A stretch of 64,000 nt of DNA from Linum tenue (lineage: Eukaryota; Streptophyta; Magnoliopsida; Malpighiales; Linaceae): contig CAMGYJ010000011.1 of the NCBI GenBank assembly GCA_946122785.1, positions 22,073,007 to 22,137,006 on the forward strand, read 5' to 3'. The translations under genes were made by a program, and so were the position numbers. Positions 23,306 to 32,843 of the stretch are shown one piece after another (position 1 is the stretch's first letter; the number at the start of each line of letters is the position of its first letter). Below the pieces are notes generated by a model. It was given only the letters and a program-made list of their open reading frames with translations, was not told the origin of the DNA and made no database searches.

Positions 23306-24940
23306 AAATCTCACTCATCTCTTTGACCATCACTGGCTTTTCAAAGTTCTTACACCTAAAAATTAATCTCATACCACGTCGATTAATTACAAGAAATTTA
23401 ATAGAATTATAAGATCATCTCAAAATTAATAATTGAAAGAGCTAGTTAAGCCTTGTTGAGTTGGGTTTTTTAGCCTAAGTGGCCAAACTCCTTCTCCCAT
23501 ACATGATGGTCGGCTTGTTTCCTTGTCCCTCATAACTGGACTATGCCTCCACCCCCTTGGTATGAAATTCGGCTCCCAAAAACTAAGTCTGCAAACAAAG
23601 CGGCAAAACAGGGTGTCCAACGACAGGGTACCAAACCGACAAGGTAGGCCTGGTACCAAAACATATGAAAATTGGCTAAGTATGGAAGCAACAGGGTACC
23701 AAGCCGGCAAGGCAGACCTGGTACCAAAACATATGAAAATGGGCTAAGTATGGAGCCAAGGGGGTACCAAGCCGGCTAGGCTTGGTATCCCTTGATTATC
23801 AAGACCAAGTATTGAACCTCAAGGGTGGAGACTTGATAGTCAAGGTGCCGAGCTGAAAAAGTATCAACTTGATGGAGAATTGGTGTAGAGTCCCTTAAGA
23901 GGCCATATGGAGACTAAGTCCCAAGACGGGATTGGTGGCCCTGGGTACCAAGACAGCGGGGCGCAAGGTACCAACTTGATGAGATTCTAAAAAAGTATGG
24001 AGACCAAGCCGGCAAGGCTGGCTTGGTATTAGGGGCCGACATGACTGGCTTGGTGGCAGGGGATATCAAGCTAGAGAGACAACAAAAGGAGGAGCAAGTA
24101 TATAGCAACAAAACTAAGTATGGAGTCTTGGTGGCTACCAAGGGTGTGGTCGGAACTTCAGCATGGAGGCAAGGTTAAGAGATTCTACCCCATCCAGTGA
24201 AGAATAGGGGACAAGACCAACACCAACCTGTCCTGGTGTCGAGGGCATCAGGTACCAACCAGTCAACAAGAGGGGGCAAGGAGCCCCAAGGCAAGAGGGG
24301 TGAAGACCAAGACAGCGTTTGCCAATTGGCCACCAAGGCGGCGACAATGGGACCCTAAGGTGGTTGGAGCTGATGAATCGTTGACGGTTACCAAGATGGG
24401 GTAAGGAGTCTCGAGGTGGTTTAAGCAACAGGCCAGCTAATAGTTGCCAAAATTATTGCCTGGGCTGTTACAACCGATGGCTATAAATAGACAAAACAAA
24501 GACGGGAAAAGGGTTTCATAACCAAACATTTGACACTGATTCGCTCTGAATATCACACTTAAATCCCACCTAAGGCCAAAGTATAAACCTTAAATGGGTG
24601 CAATATAGGGCAAGTATGTTTAATATCAATCGGCGTCGGTCCATGTAGCCCTACTTCAATTGTTTGAAACATTATCTAGCGGAATGAAGTTTGTAGGAAT
24701 CTCTACAATCTACGAATGAAAGTGCAAGGCTTGAAAAGTAAAATGGTTGAAACTCTTGGCGAGAAGCTTCACTCGGGAGTTGTTTCCCCTAACTAACTAC
24801 CATGAATTGTGGGATCGAATGCATTGGTTTGCGACAAGGCGATTGCAAACCGTAGGAGGAGCAACAGTGGTTGGAAACCACACTCTCAATCGCTAAGCCA
24901 AGGAATGCATTATACGCTACGAAAGTAGCCCTCCTGGCTA
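23306..24940. other. Repeat-rich non-coding DNA, possible LTR remnant
   Basis: GGTACCAAGCCGGCAAGGC-like words recur through 23620-24060, on top of a 68-bp tandem repeat. CTATAAATAG at about 24481 looks like a promoter TATA box, as in gypsy LTRs. No terminal repeat partner or coding frame was found, so a lone or partial LTR is only a guess. Confidence 0.4.
23626..23790 (+). repeat. 68-bp tandem repeat, two full units plus a partial third
   Basis: Units begin at 23626, 23694 and 23762, each starting GGGTACCAA and containing CATATGAAAAT and GGCTAAGTATGGA. Units one and two differ at a few positions. Confidence 0.85.
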
Positions 24941-24941
24941 G

Positions 24942-25115
24942 GGGTGACAATCGGTTTCCCGGTATCCGGTTTAACCGGTAACCGTACCGGTAACCGGCGG
25001 TTACCGGTATACCGGTAACCGGCTTGTTTCGGTTGTCGGCGGCCACAAATGGAGCCTCGGTATACCGAACCCCTTGCCGGTAAATACCGGCGGTTATCCG
25101 GTAAAACCGGATACC
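24942..25115. mobile_element. End of a hAT-like element with CCGGTAACC arrays
   Basis: The block starts TAGGGGTGACAATCGG, a typical hAT-like terminal sequence, followed by many short CCGGTAACCGG-type words in both orientations. No matching opposite end is visible in the window, so the element is partial or its far end has been lost. The following 25120-25780 is Pro/Ser-coding-like, without an identifiable frame. Confidence 0.45.
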
Positions 25116-25783
25116 GGGAAGAAGGGAAACTCGCCTAGCACTTCCTCCCCCACACTCCACTTTACCAAGTCATCTTTCTCTCTCACACGTGCTCTCGAGC
25201 CAAAAAAAGAAAGCCAAAACCAAAATGGCAGAATGGGAAATCAAATGAGCTTCTTCTACAGCTTCTCCACCTTCTTCTTCTTCTTTTCCATCCCCCTAAC
25301 GATTCTCTGTTTCTAAAGGAGCATCGACTCGGTAGACCAAACAGATCAAACACCGACTCTCATCCCTGTTGAGTTTCTCCCTTGGCCCTATCCGACGTCA
25401 ACGCCAACTCTGTCGGCGCCTCTCCGCGCCGCCGCCTTCCCTCTCCACCTTCCCTCATCCCCAGTCGTCGATGACGAACATCTCTTCCCTCAGTCATCTT
25501 CGTTGTTGTTTCCCGATCGCTGTGGTTCTCAGTCCGTCGAGATTCAAGATCCGGAGCCGCCGTCAGGAATCGATACTTCCCACACGCCGCCAGCACCTCG
25601 CCCTCCATCTCTATTCCAGATCCGGAGCCGCCGCCGAGACACGATGGTGCCCACTCTCTTTCATCTTCAAACTAGGTCACCGAATCTCCAGATCGGCGCC
25701 ACTCTCACTTCCTCTCGATTCCAGATCTGCCAGCAAAAGGGGAAAACACCGCAACACCAACTCGATCTGCATGGCCAATCCCC

Positions 25784-27542
25784 GGCAAAATACACTTTCA
25801 TAGCCATAATTATTCGCGTTGTGACAATAATAGCCACTTTTTGAAAAATACACTGATATAGCCATTCCGTCCCAAACTTTAATGGAAACATCATCCGTGC
25901 TGACTGGACTAACGGTTTATACTCACGTGGCAATTTTTCCTCTTGACTTTTCCAAGTTAGAAATATTATAATTTTAATTAAGTGAAAAACAAAAAAAATT
26001 AAAGAAAATGAAAGCGAAGATGAGCAGAGGCATTAGTGCCCTCAACAATGCCACATCTCCAAATCTCCAAATCTCTTTTCACCCTCAACGATGCAGCTTC
26101 CGCTTCATCTTCTTCTTCTCGTCGCTGCCAGTCCTTCGGCCGCATCCACCAGCTCCGTCGCAGACCAGAATCATGCGGCGAGGCAGGAGCACCAGATTCA
26201 CCTGCTTCCCGTCGGCGAGGAGCGAGTATCGCATCGGCTCGTGGATTTGCGGCAAAGGACTCGACCCGACCGGACTGGGGTTTGGAGACAAGGATTGGGA
26301 CGGCGAGGATTGGGTTCCCTATGCTTTTGGGTTTTCCAGGTTACACGAGCTCATGGTCGCCAAGGATTCGAGAGCCCTCGCTTCTCAGCAGCTCTCGCTC
26401 TCCCTCGCTTCTGATTCCTCTTATACCGCCGTTTGAGGTGAGATAGACTCAAAGGGGACCGAGCTGTAGAGTTGGAGCGGGTGGGTTGGAGGAATTTCAC
26501 ACAGATCCAGTACACCTATACCGGTGATTAATTTCACACAAATCTCAGTGCCGGGAGAGGGGACTTCTGATGGCTGGTTGTGAATTTCACACAGATCTAG
26601 TACTCATGTGCTTCATCCGCGATTCGAGAATAGAGGAACTCTGTTTTTTCTGTTGAATGTCGTAAATCAGACCTTCTAGTGGTGAGCTAATGTTGATCCG
26701 TTCAAAGGCATCCCTTCAAGCACAAGAAATTGGAAGGGCCAATTCTAGAGGGACAGAGAAGGAAGGGTGAGTGACCACGGTGGGTGGATTTGAGAGATTG
26801 GGATAAAAGGGGAAAGTTCTGGATATGATAGAGGACAAGAGGAGAGATGTGATTTTGTGGATGGATCTGAGAGATTGGGAGTACGAAACGGTGAGGGTGA
26901 AAAGAGATTTGGATCTGCTGATTCTCTCTTCCTTATCTTTCTCGCAGCAGCCGGGCTCCAAATCGATTCGTTGGTGCCTTCCAGCTTTGTCTCCGCCACC
27001 CACTCATCTGTATTCGGTTTATGATGCAGTGGAGATGCATCGCCCCCATCATGGCGGAATCGAGTAATTAATGGGGAAAGAGAGGATTTGAAGAGAGGAG
27101 TTATGGTTTTGGATCTACTGATGAAGGTTGAAGGCGGAAGAGAAGCAGCGCCGATGGGGAAGGGATTTGGGGAAGGATTGGAAGTTGGAACGAAAGAATA
27201 GAGAGAGAAAGAGGAAATAAAATATACTATTTCTTTCTTTCTAAAATTTTTTATTTGATTTCTTTATAAAATGAATGATTTTTTGTTAAAATTTTGTTTA
27301 TATGACGTGGCATCTAGGTGGCACAAAGACGTCCAGTTGGCGATGATGTGTCGTCCAGATGGCATCCACCTCAGCGAAACGTGGAGGTTACTAACGGCGT
27401 TCGTAACGACGTTAAAGTTTGTAAAAAAAATGGCTAAATTTGTCAAGCAAGTTTGAAAAAGTGGCTATATCTGTGCATTTTTCAAAAAGTGGCTATTATT
27501 GTCACAACGCGAATAGTTTTGGCTATGAAAGTGTATTTTGCC
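25784..27542. mobile_element. Mutator-like element with about 85-bp terminal inverted repeats
   Basis: The left end (25784-25868) and the complement of the right end (27458-27542) match over about 85 bp, starting GGCAAAATACACTTTCATAG and including TTCGCGTTGTGACAATAATA. No transposase is present. The interior (26000-27200) has GC-rich open stretches on both strands, one plus-strand frame (26008-26436) ending just before a GTGAGA splice-donor-like site. That pattern suggests captured gene fragments (Pack-MULE type), but I recognise no source gene. The immediate flanks do not give a 9-bp duplication. Confidence 0.75.
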
Positions 27543-28750
27543 TTAAAAAAATACTATCACGTTTTGAAAAAACACGAGTTATAAGATCGAGTGTTTACTG
27601 GGTCATCCAACTATTTTCAGACTGATGATTAGGTATCCCACATATGAGTGTCCCTAGAACCAAAATTAATATATATATTCAACATCGTACATTTCGACTT
27701 CCATCTAGTACGAACTAGACTTATTTAATAAATTAAAAATTAATTATAACTAGTGGCAAATAAAGAGTCCATACACACACGATAATATTCAAGTTCACTA
27801 ATAGTTAAACTACTGAAACATTATTGATCTTATAATTTCTCGCACATGATCCTCATCGATAAATCATAATATAAAATTATGTTACAAATATACTAGACAA
27901 TAAAGATTATATTAGGAAAAACAATATGATACCCTTAGAAATTCTTCTTTCATTTCTTAGAGAGGTTGGACAAAGGTTTGTTGGGAGTTTTGAGGAGGTC
28001 AGGTAATAAACTCAAAGAAAACTTCTCTAGTATAGAAGACCGAACTTAACTACAACTACAAAGTATATTATAATTATCTTTAATCAATGGAAGAAAGAGA
28101 TGGAGAAGACTGGTTCCTTTCATTATTGTTTATCTTATTTTTTTTTGTCCGGCCAATGCCTTAGAGAAGAGTGTTTTGGTGTGAGTGATGATGTGAGGGG
28201 AGTATTTGTAGTTTTTTGGGCAGGTAAGCAGTTTGCGGCGGAGTGGAGAGATCAATAGATGTCTGCCCTTCTCAACCACGAATTGTGTTGTTAAAAATGA
28301 GCCGATTAGCGATCATTGTCGTACATTACATCAGCCCATAACGATCCGCGTCATTCGGCATGCACAATTGCATTTCTCCATCTCGAACTAAATGGATAGC
28401 TTTAATTTTCGGCGAATCAATTTTTATTTGTTTGTCTTTCCAGCGGACAACATAAATCGCTTTTGTCTAGCGCGAACCACAACCTGGGTTACTTCAGAAT
28501 CAAGCCAACCACTTCAAACTCTAATAATTAGAAAAATTTTAGTGCAAGTATTGTATTGTGGGAATTCCTTTTCTGAAGGATTTTGAGAAAAGATGCTACA
28601 AGCACGGTGGCATATGTGGTAGGACATTATTGCAAAGAACCTACTTTGTTCTCTTCCCATCGTAATCGTATTCCCCCATTCAATCAATCCCAAAACCACT
28701 AGCCAGAAAGAAAGAAGACAACAAATAGAATTCTGCTTTCCTTCTTTTAC
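27543..28750. other. Intergenic region upstream of the calmodulin-binding-protein gene
   Basis: AT-rich with no convincing gene. It should include the promoter and 5' leader of the gene at 28806. I could not place a transcription start or a 5' UTR intron with confidence. Confidence 0.4.
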
Positions 28751-28805
28751 GGTGTTTGTATCCAAAGAAACGCTACTTCCTATATGTGAAGTCAATTTTC
28801 CTGGA

Positions 28806-30839
28806 ATGGTTCAGAGAAAGGTTATCCGCAGGAAGCCTGGAATCCTTCCAATCCAACCTGATAAGTTGTCGGAAAGCCTGAAGAAGAAGAAGAAATCAAC
28901 TTGCGGACATCAAGATGGCAAAAAAATGAAACGCTCTGGTTGGGTGAGAAAGTGCTCAGATTTGCACAAGATTTCAGAAATCCAGAGGCAACCCATGTCT
29001 CCTCTCCCCGGAAAGTCGCCGTCTTCTGCTCCGGCGACCCCACAGAAGTCGTTGCCGAACTATATGAAGTCGACGACGAGCTCAGAGGCCAGGAAGGAGA
29101 AGGAGCGATCGCCGGTGAGTAAGTCTCTGAATCTTGACAATAAGATGTGTAGCAATTGCAAGACTAGTGGTGCGTCTTCTTCTTCCTCCTCGTATTCTGG
29201 ATCCCCGGCGAGGAAATCGACGAGGACTTGGAGCTCAAAGAAGAAGACGAGCGTGAGAGCTCTTACCAAAGCTCCGAGCTTTAAAACTGTGAGGAAATCG
29301 ACTTGTTCTTCGACGATGAAGGACTCTAAGTTCCCCCCTTACCTTGTGCTTGACGATGGAGGTACTGAAGCTGAAGGGACTTCGGCTCTCAAGGTTTGTC
29401 CCTACACTTACTGTTCCCTTAATGGCCATCATCGCCAGCCGCTCAACTGCTTCTTGAAGGCCAAACGGCGCTCGTTGAAGACGCAGACAAGTGTCAAGTT
29501 GGGATCTCTGTTTCCGATGAAACCCGTGGGATCTTCAGATAGTTCTCAGGACGAAGCGGACTTCTTCATTGAAATCTATTCAGAAAAGGAGGGCATAAAG
29601 GTTGATCCATCGCAGGAAGACACAAGGCTGATTGATGAGCACAACCTGATCGATGAAATTCCCGACCCAGAGGAACAATTTGGCGGCGCCAGTTATGGAG
29701 AAGAAGAACAGATGGGGAGAAATGCAAGTATGGTGGAAGATGACAAGAGTTGTGAAGCGACGGAAATGGAGTGGGAGCAAGGCCCTGATTCTGCTTCTCA
29801 AGTTGATGATGAAGGCAATTTATGTTCCAAAGGTGGTGCGCTGTTTTCTATGATGAAGAAGCCTGAGATAGTTGAATTAGATGACATCTCTAGCTGCTGC
29901 ACTGAAGAGGTTCTTGCCGAGGAGTTGCTTCGGGAGCTGTTCGAGGAAGAAACTAGTGAAGATGGGGGTTCTGAGGCGCCTCTAGAAGAAAGAGGCGACA
30001 GAGATTCCATGGTAAGGCCAATTCAGATGGATTTCATTGGCGGGCCGGAGAATGATGCAGTGGAAGCCAATCTGAAACCTCAACAGGCTGAAAATGATTG
30101 CCTTACCGAGACAGTGGCGCAATGTTTGGATGATGAACTGCAGCAGCTCCCTAATGGGGAACCAGAGAAGTCGGTAAACAATGGACTTGGAGTTCCCGAT
30201 TCATCAACAGGTTGTTCTGAAGGTGATCAAGATTGCCCCAAGACTAGAATCCGAAAAAACATCATGGATGCTGACGCACAGGAGGATTTGGACACGAGCG
30301 AGTTGAGATCAATCGGGCATGAAGTGGAAGAATGCTGCAACACCCAAGGCGAAGATTGCAACAAACCAACTAAAGCTGAGGCACTTGCTGCAGCAACAAA
30401 TGAAGGAACATGTGGAGATAATGGTGGGATGTCTGGATGGGCAAGGAACAACTCCAAACAAGACCTTGAAGATCCCTGCAGCTACTCGAAATGGAAGATT
30501 GGATGCAGGAGAGCCATGGACGAGACAGAGGAAACCGCGAGGGAGTTCAATCCAAGAGACCCTACCTTCCTTCCACTAGTTCCCGACCCGGATGCAGAGA
30601 GAGTTGATTTGAAGCATCAGACGATGGATGAAAGGAAGAATTCCAAGGAATGGATGATCGATCATGCACTCCAGGAAGCTGTCACCAAGCTTGCTTCAGC
30701 TACAAGGAAGAGGAAAGTTGCGCTACTTGTTGAAGCTTTTGAAACGGTATCGCCTGTACCCAAGTATGAGCCTCGTATTAGGCATTCCTCCCCAGTTTTC
30801 TCTCCAACTACGCCCAGGCCCATTCAAGCCTGCAGTTGA
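28806..30839 (+). CDS. Plant calmodulin-binding-domain protein, single exon
   Basis: 677 residues from ATG 28806 to TGA 30837-30839. An in-frame ATG 18 codons upstream exists, but MVQRKV is the usual start in this family. Residues 1-110 are Lys/Ser-rich and basic. CPYTYCSLNGHH at about residues 200-211, followed by KAKRRSLKTQ, is a conserved family block. A long acidic, probably disordered middle follows. The C-terminal plant calmodulin-binding domain spans about residues 577-650, with FNPRDPTFLPL, DERKNSKEWMIDHALQEAV and RKRKVALLVEAFETV. Such proteins bind calmodulin through that basic amphipathic segment and are linked to calcium signalling and stress or defence; the nearest named relative by memory is PICBP-like. 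There are no frame breaks, and the gene looks intact. It is isolated among repeats. Confidence 0.9.
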   Translation: MVQRKVIRRKPGILPIQPDKLSESLKKKKKSTCGHQDGKKMKRSGWVRKCSDLHKISEIQRQPMSPLPGKSPSSAPATPQKSLPNYMKSTTSSEARKEKERSPVSKSLNLDNKMCSNCKTSGASSSSSSYSGSPARKSTRTWSSKKKTSVRALTKAPSFKTVRKSTCSSTMKDSKFPPYLVLDDGGTEAEGTSALKVCPYTYCSLNGHHRQPLNCFLKAKRRSLKTQTSVKLGSLFPMKPVGSSDSSQDEADFFIEIYSEKEGIKVDPSQEDTRLIDEHNLIDEIPDPEEQFGGASYGEEEQMGRNASMVEDDKSCEATEMEWEQGPDSASQVDDEGNLCSKGGALFSMMKKPEIVELDDISSCCTEEVLAEELLRELFEEETSEDGGSEAPLEERGDRDSMVRPIQMDFIGGPENDAVEANLKPQQAENDCLTETVAQCLDDELQQLPNGEPEKSVNNGLGVPDSSTGCSEGDQDCPKTRIRKNIMDADAQEDLDTSELRSIGHEVEECCNTQGEDCNKPTKAEALAAATNEGTCGDNGGMSGWARNNSKQDLEDPCSYSKWKIGCRRAMDETEETAREFNPRDPTFLPLVPDPDAERVDLKHQTMDERKNSKEWMIDHALQEAVTKLASATRKRKVALLVEAFETVSPVPKYEPRIRHSSPVFSPTTPRPIQACS

Positions 30840-31260
30840 CAAATCTTAATCTCAGGTACGCAAAGAGACTGAATAGAAGGACCTCTAGGGATTCCATTTC
30901 GGTTTGGCGCAGTGTATTATCGACTTCACTATTTAATTAGTTGCTTTGCTTTGCTTTGTCAATTCCAGGGATGAGTGATGATGTTCAGCAGGGAGTTGCA
31001 GGATGGGGAACCTTGTATGGAGAATGCTCTGCATGAACGTGGATTGTGGTACAAGATGCAGTGTACCTAGAACGCCATGGATAGATCGAGTGCCAATTAA
31101 GATTGTGCAAGTCAATTATGAATGTTACTGTTTTAGTATATGTGGGGTTGGGTTCCCTGAACCAGATTATGTGTTTCTAGTTCATTAAAGAAAACAGTGA
31201 AATGAAAGGGGCAAAAGTTATTCTTGTTGTAGACGGCATTTTTACTTTTTAGTTTCCCAC
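30840..31260 (+). other. 3' UTR of the calmodulin-binding-protein gene
   Basis: A possible 3' UTR intron with GT-AG borders lies at 30856-30968 (CTCAG before GTACGC, and AATTCCAG at the end). No other gene is seen. Transcript data would be needed to confirm the intron. Confidence 0.35.
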
Positions 31261-31660
31261 AAAATGTTGTTGACTTATGTATTCCTACGATTATGCGGGT
31301 GGAAATCGGTATGGTATCGGTATTTCAATACCAAATATCGAATTACACTCTAAAATCAATCTCAATCCCAATCCCTAAATATTTAGGTATCCCAATCGGT
31401 ATAATCTAATATGAAATTAATTACCTTTGCAATTAATAATTTAATATATAATCTAAAATGTTGTTGACTTATGTATTCCTACGATTATGCAGGTGGAAAT
31501 CGGTATGGTATCGGTATTTCAATACCAAATATCGAATTACACCCTAAAATCAATCTCAATCCCAATCCCTAAATATTTCGGTATCCCAATTGGTAATTCG
31601 GTATCCCAATCGGTATAATCTAATATGAAATTAATTACCTTTGCAATTAATAATTTAATA
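31261..31660 (+). repeat. 194-bp tandem duplication
   Basis: The block starting AAAATGTTGTTGACTTATG at 31261 recurs at 31455 with few changes and includes GGTATCGGTATTTCAATACC. The second copy holds an extra short duplication of the GGTATCCCAAT motif. Confidence 0.85.
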
Positions 31661-32230
31661 ATTTTATTGTTTAATATAGGGCAAAGAGACTAAACAAAGA
31701 GTCTTGAGTTTGCTTAGAACTAGGATATGGATAAGGAGAATGAAGGAGAGGTGACATCTCAAGTTCTTGTCATTGGTAATCTTTAATTTGACGAATTGGA
31801 AATTGAGAGACGACTAATACCAGTGTTTGATTTTTGGTGTTATGAAAATAACAAGAGATTAGATAAGAGACGAGAGTGACTTAAATTGTACAATGAAATT
31901 TGAGTTAGATGGGAACTTATAAGTCGTGAAATAGTGATGTAATGATCTATGTATAAATTACACTTTTGGTGGTTGAGGGTCATGTAGTAGTGAATGAGAG
32001 AGTCTAGCTGAGAAGATAAAATGCACACTAGCTTATATTTCGGTATTGATCGATATTTCGGTATATACCGATCCCAATCTCGTAATCCCTAATACCAAAT
32101 AACAATTGAAATTCAATCTCAATCCCAATCCCAAGAAATAATATGTGTATTCGGTAATACCAAATATACAAATTCTGTACGGTATTCGGTATATCCCAAA
32201 TACCGGTACCAAACTTCAAGCTCTACCTAC
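31290..32230. mobile_element. Degenerate hAT-like non-autonomous element
   Basis: The two ends are rich in GGTAT and CCCAATCCC words. The left begins GGGTGGAAATCGGTA and the complement of the right reads AGGTAGAGCTTGAAGTTTGG then GGTACCGGTATT. CAATCTCAATCCCAATCCC occurs in the same orientation at both ends. No transposase and no clear target duplication were found. The tandem duplication at 31261 includes its left end. Confidence 0.45.
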
Positions 32231-32532
32231 AAGAATGTCATGATAATTGAAATAGTTATGTAGGCATGGTCTCTTTCATATCAGAACAAAAATCTAAAAT
32301 TATCAATGTTACTAGTGTCGGCTAATTTAATTAGACTACAGATGTCAGAGACATGGTGACAAGTTTCGAGCACAAACATAATATCAAATCTGTAAGTTTA
32401 TAAGCTCAATTCATAAATGAAGCCGTTTCACAATTCAATATGAAAGTACGTGGCGAGGTCATCTATATTAGGAATTTTCGTGTGAGTTTTCTGCCACAAT
32501 TTCACAGGTCGAGAGATTTTGTGGGATGTCAT

Positions 32533-32694
32533 TGTCAAGGATAATTACTAATTATTTATTAATCATCTACTTAGTGGATACATAGTGGTTAGATTAGCTC
32601 CCCATTAGTAGCTACGTGGGTTAGTAGTCAGTTGTAGCTTGTGTATAAATTTCATCTCTCACACTTAATACAAACAAATCATTCAGCAATCACA
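32533..32694 (+). repeat. 5' LTR of the Ale-type copia
   Basis: 162 bp; contains GTATAAATTT near 32642, a plausible TATA box. Directly followed by the tRNA-Met primer site. Confidence 0.95.
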
Positions 32695-32843
32695 TGGTAT
32701 CAGAGCATCGGTTCTGATTTCCTTAATCCTAAACCTAATCAAACACGATTTATCTTCCTCTCTCTCTCTCCTTTTCTTTTCCGTCTCTCTTTCTGTACCA
32801 GCGCTGCTTCTCTGTGCACCTTCTTTTTTTTTTTTCCGCCGCC

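Noticed and set aside
24950..25110. CCGGTAACCGG palindromes as a structural RNA or regulatory hairpin array
   Set aside because: The block begins with a hAT-like terminus and its repeat style fits a subterminal transposon array.
25369..25844. Overlapping Ser/Pro/Arg-rich plus-strand frames as a secreted protein
   Set aside because: Pyrimidine-rich DNA gives such frames in several phases; no domain, no splice structure, and it abuts transposon ends.
32695..32706. TGGTATCAGAGC and similar sites as tRNA gene parts
   Set aside because: They are primer-binding sites next to LTRs; no tRNA cloverleaf is present.
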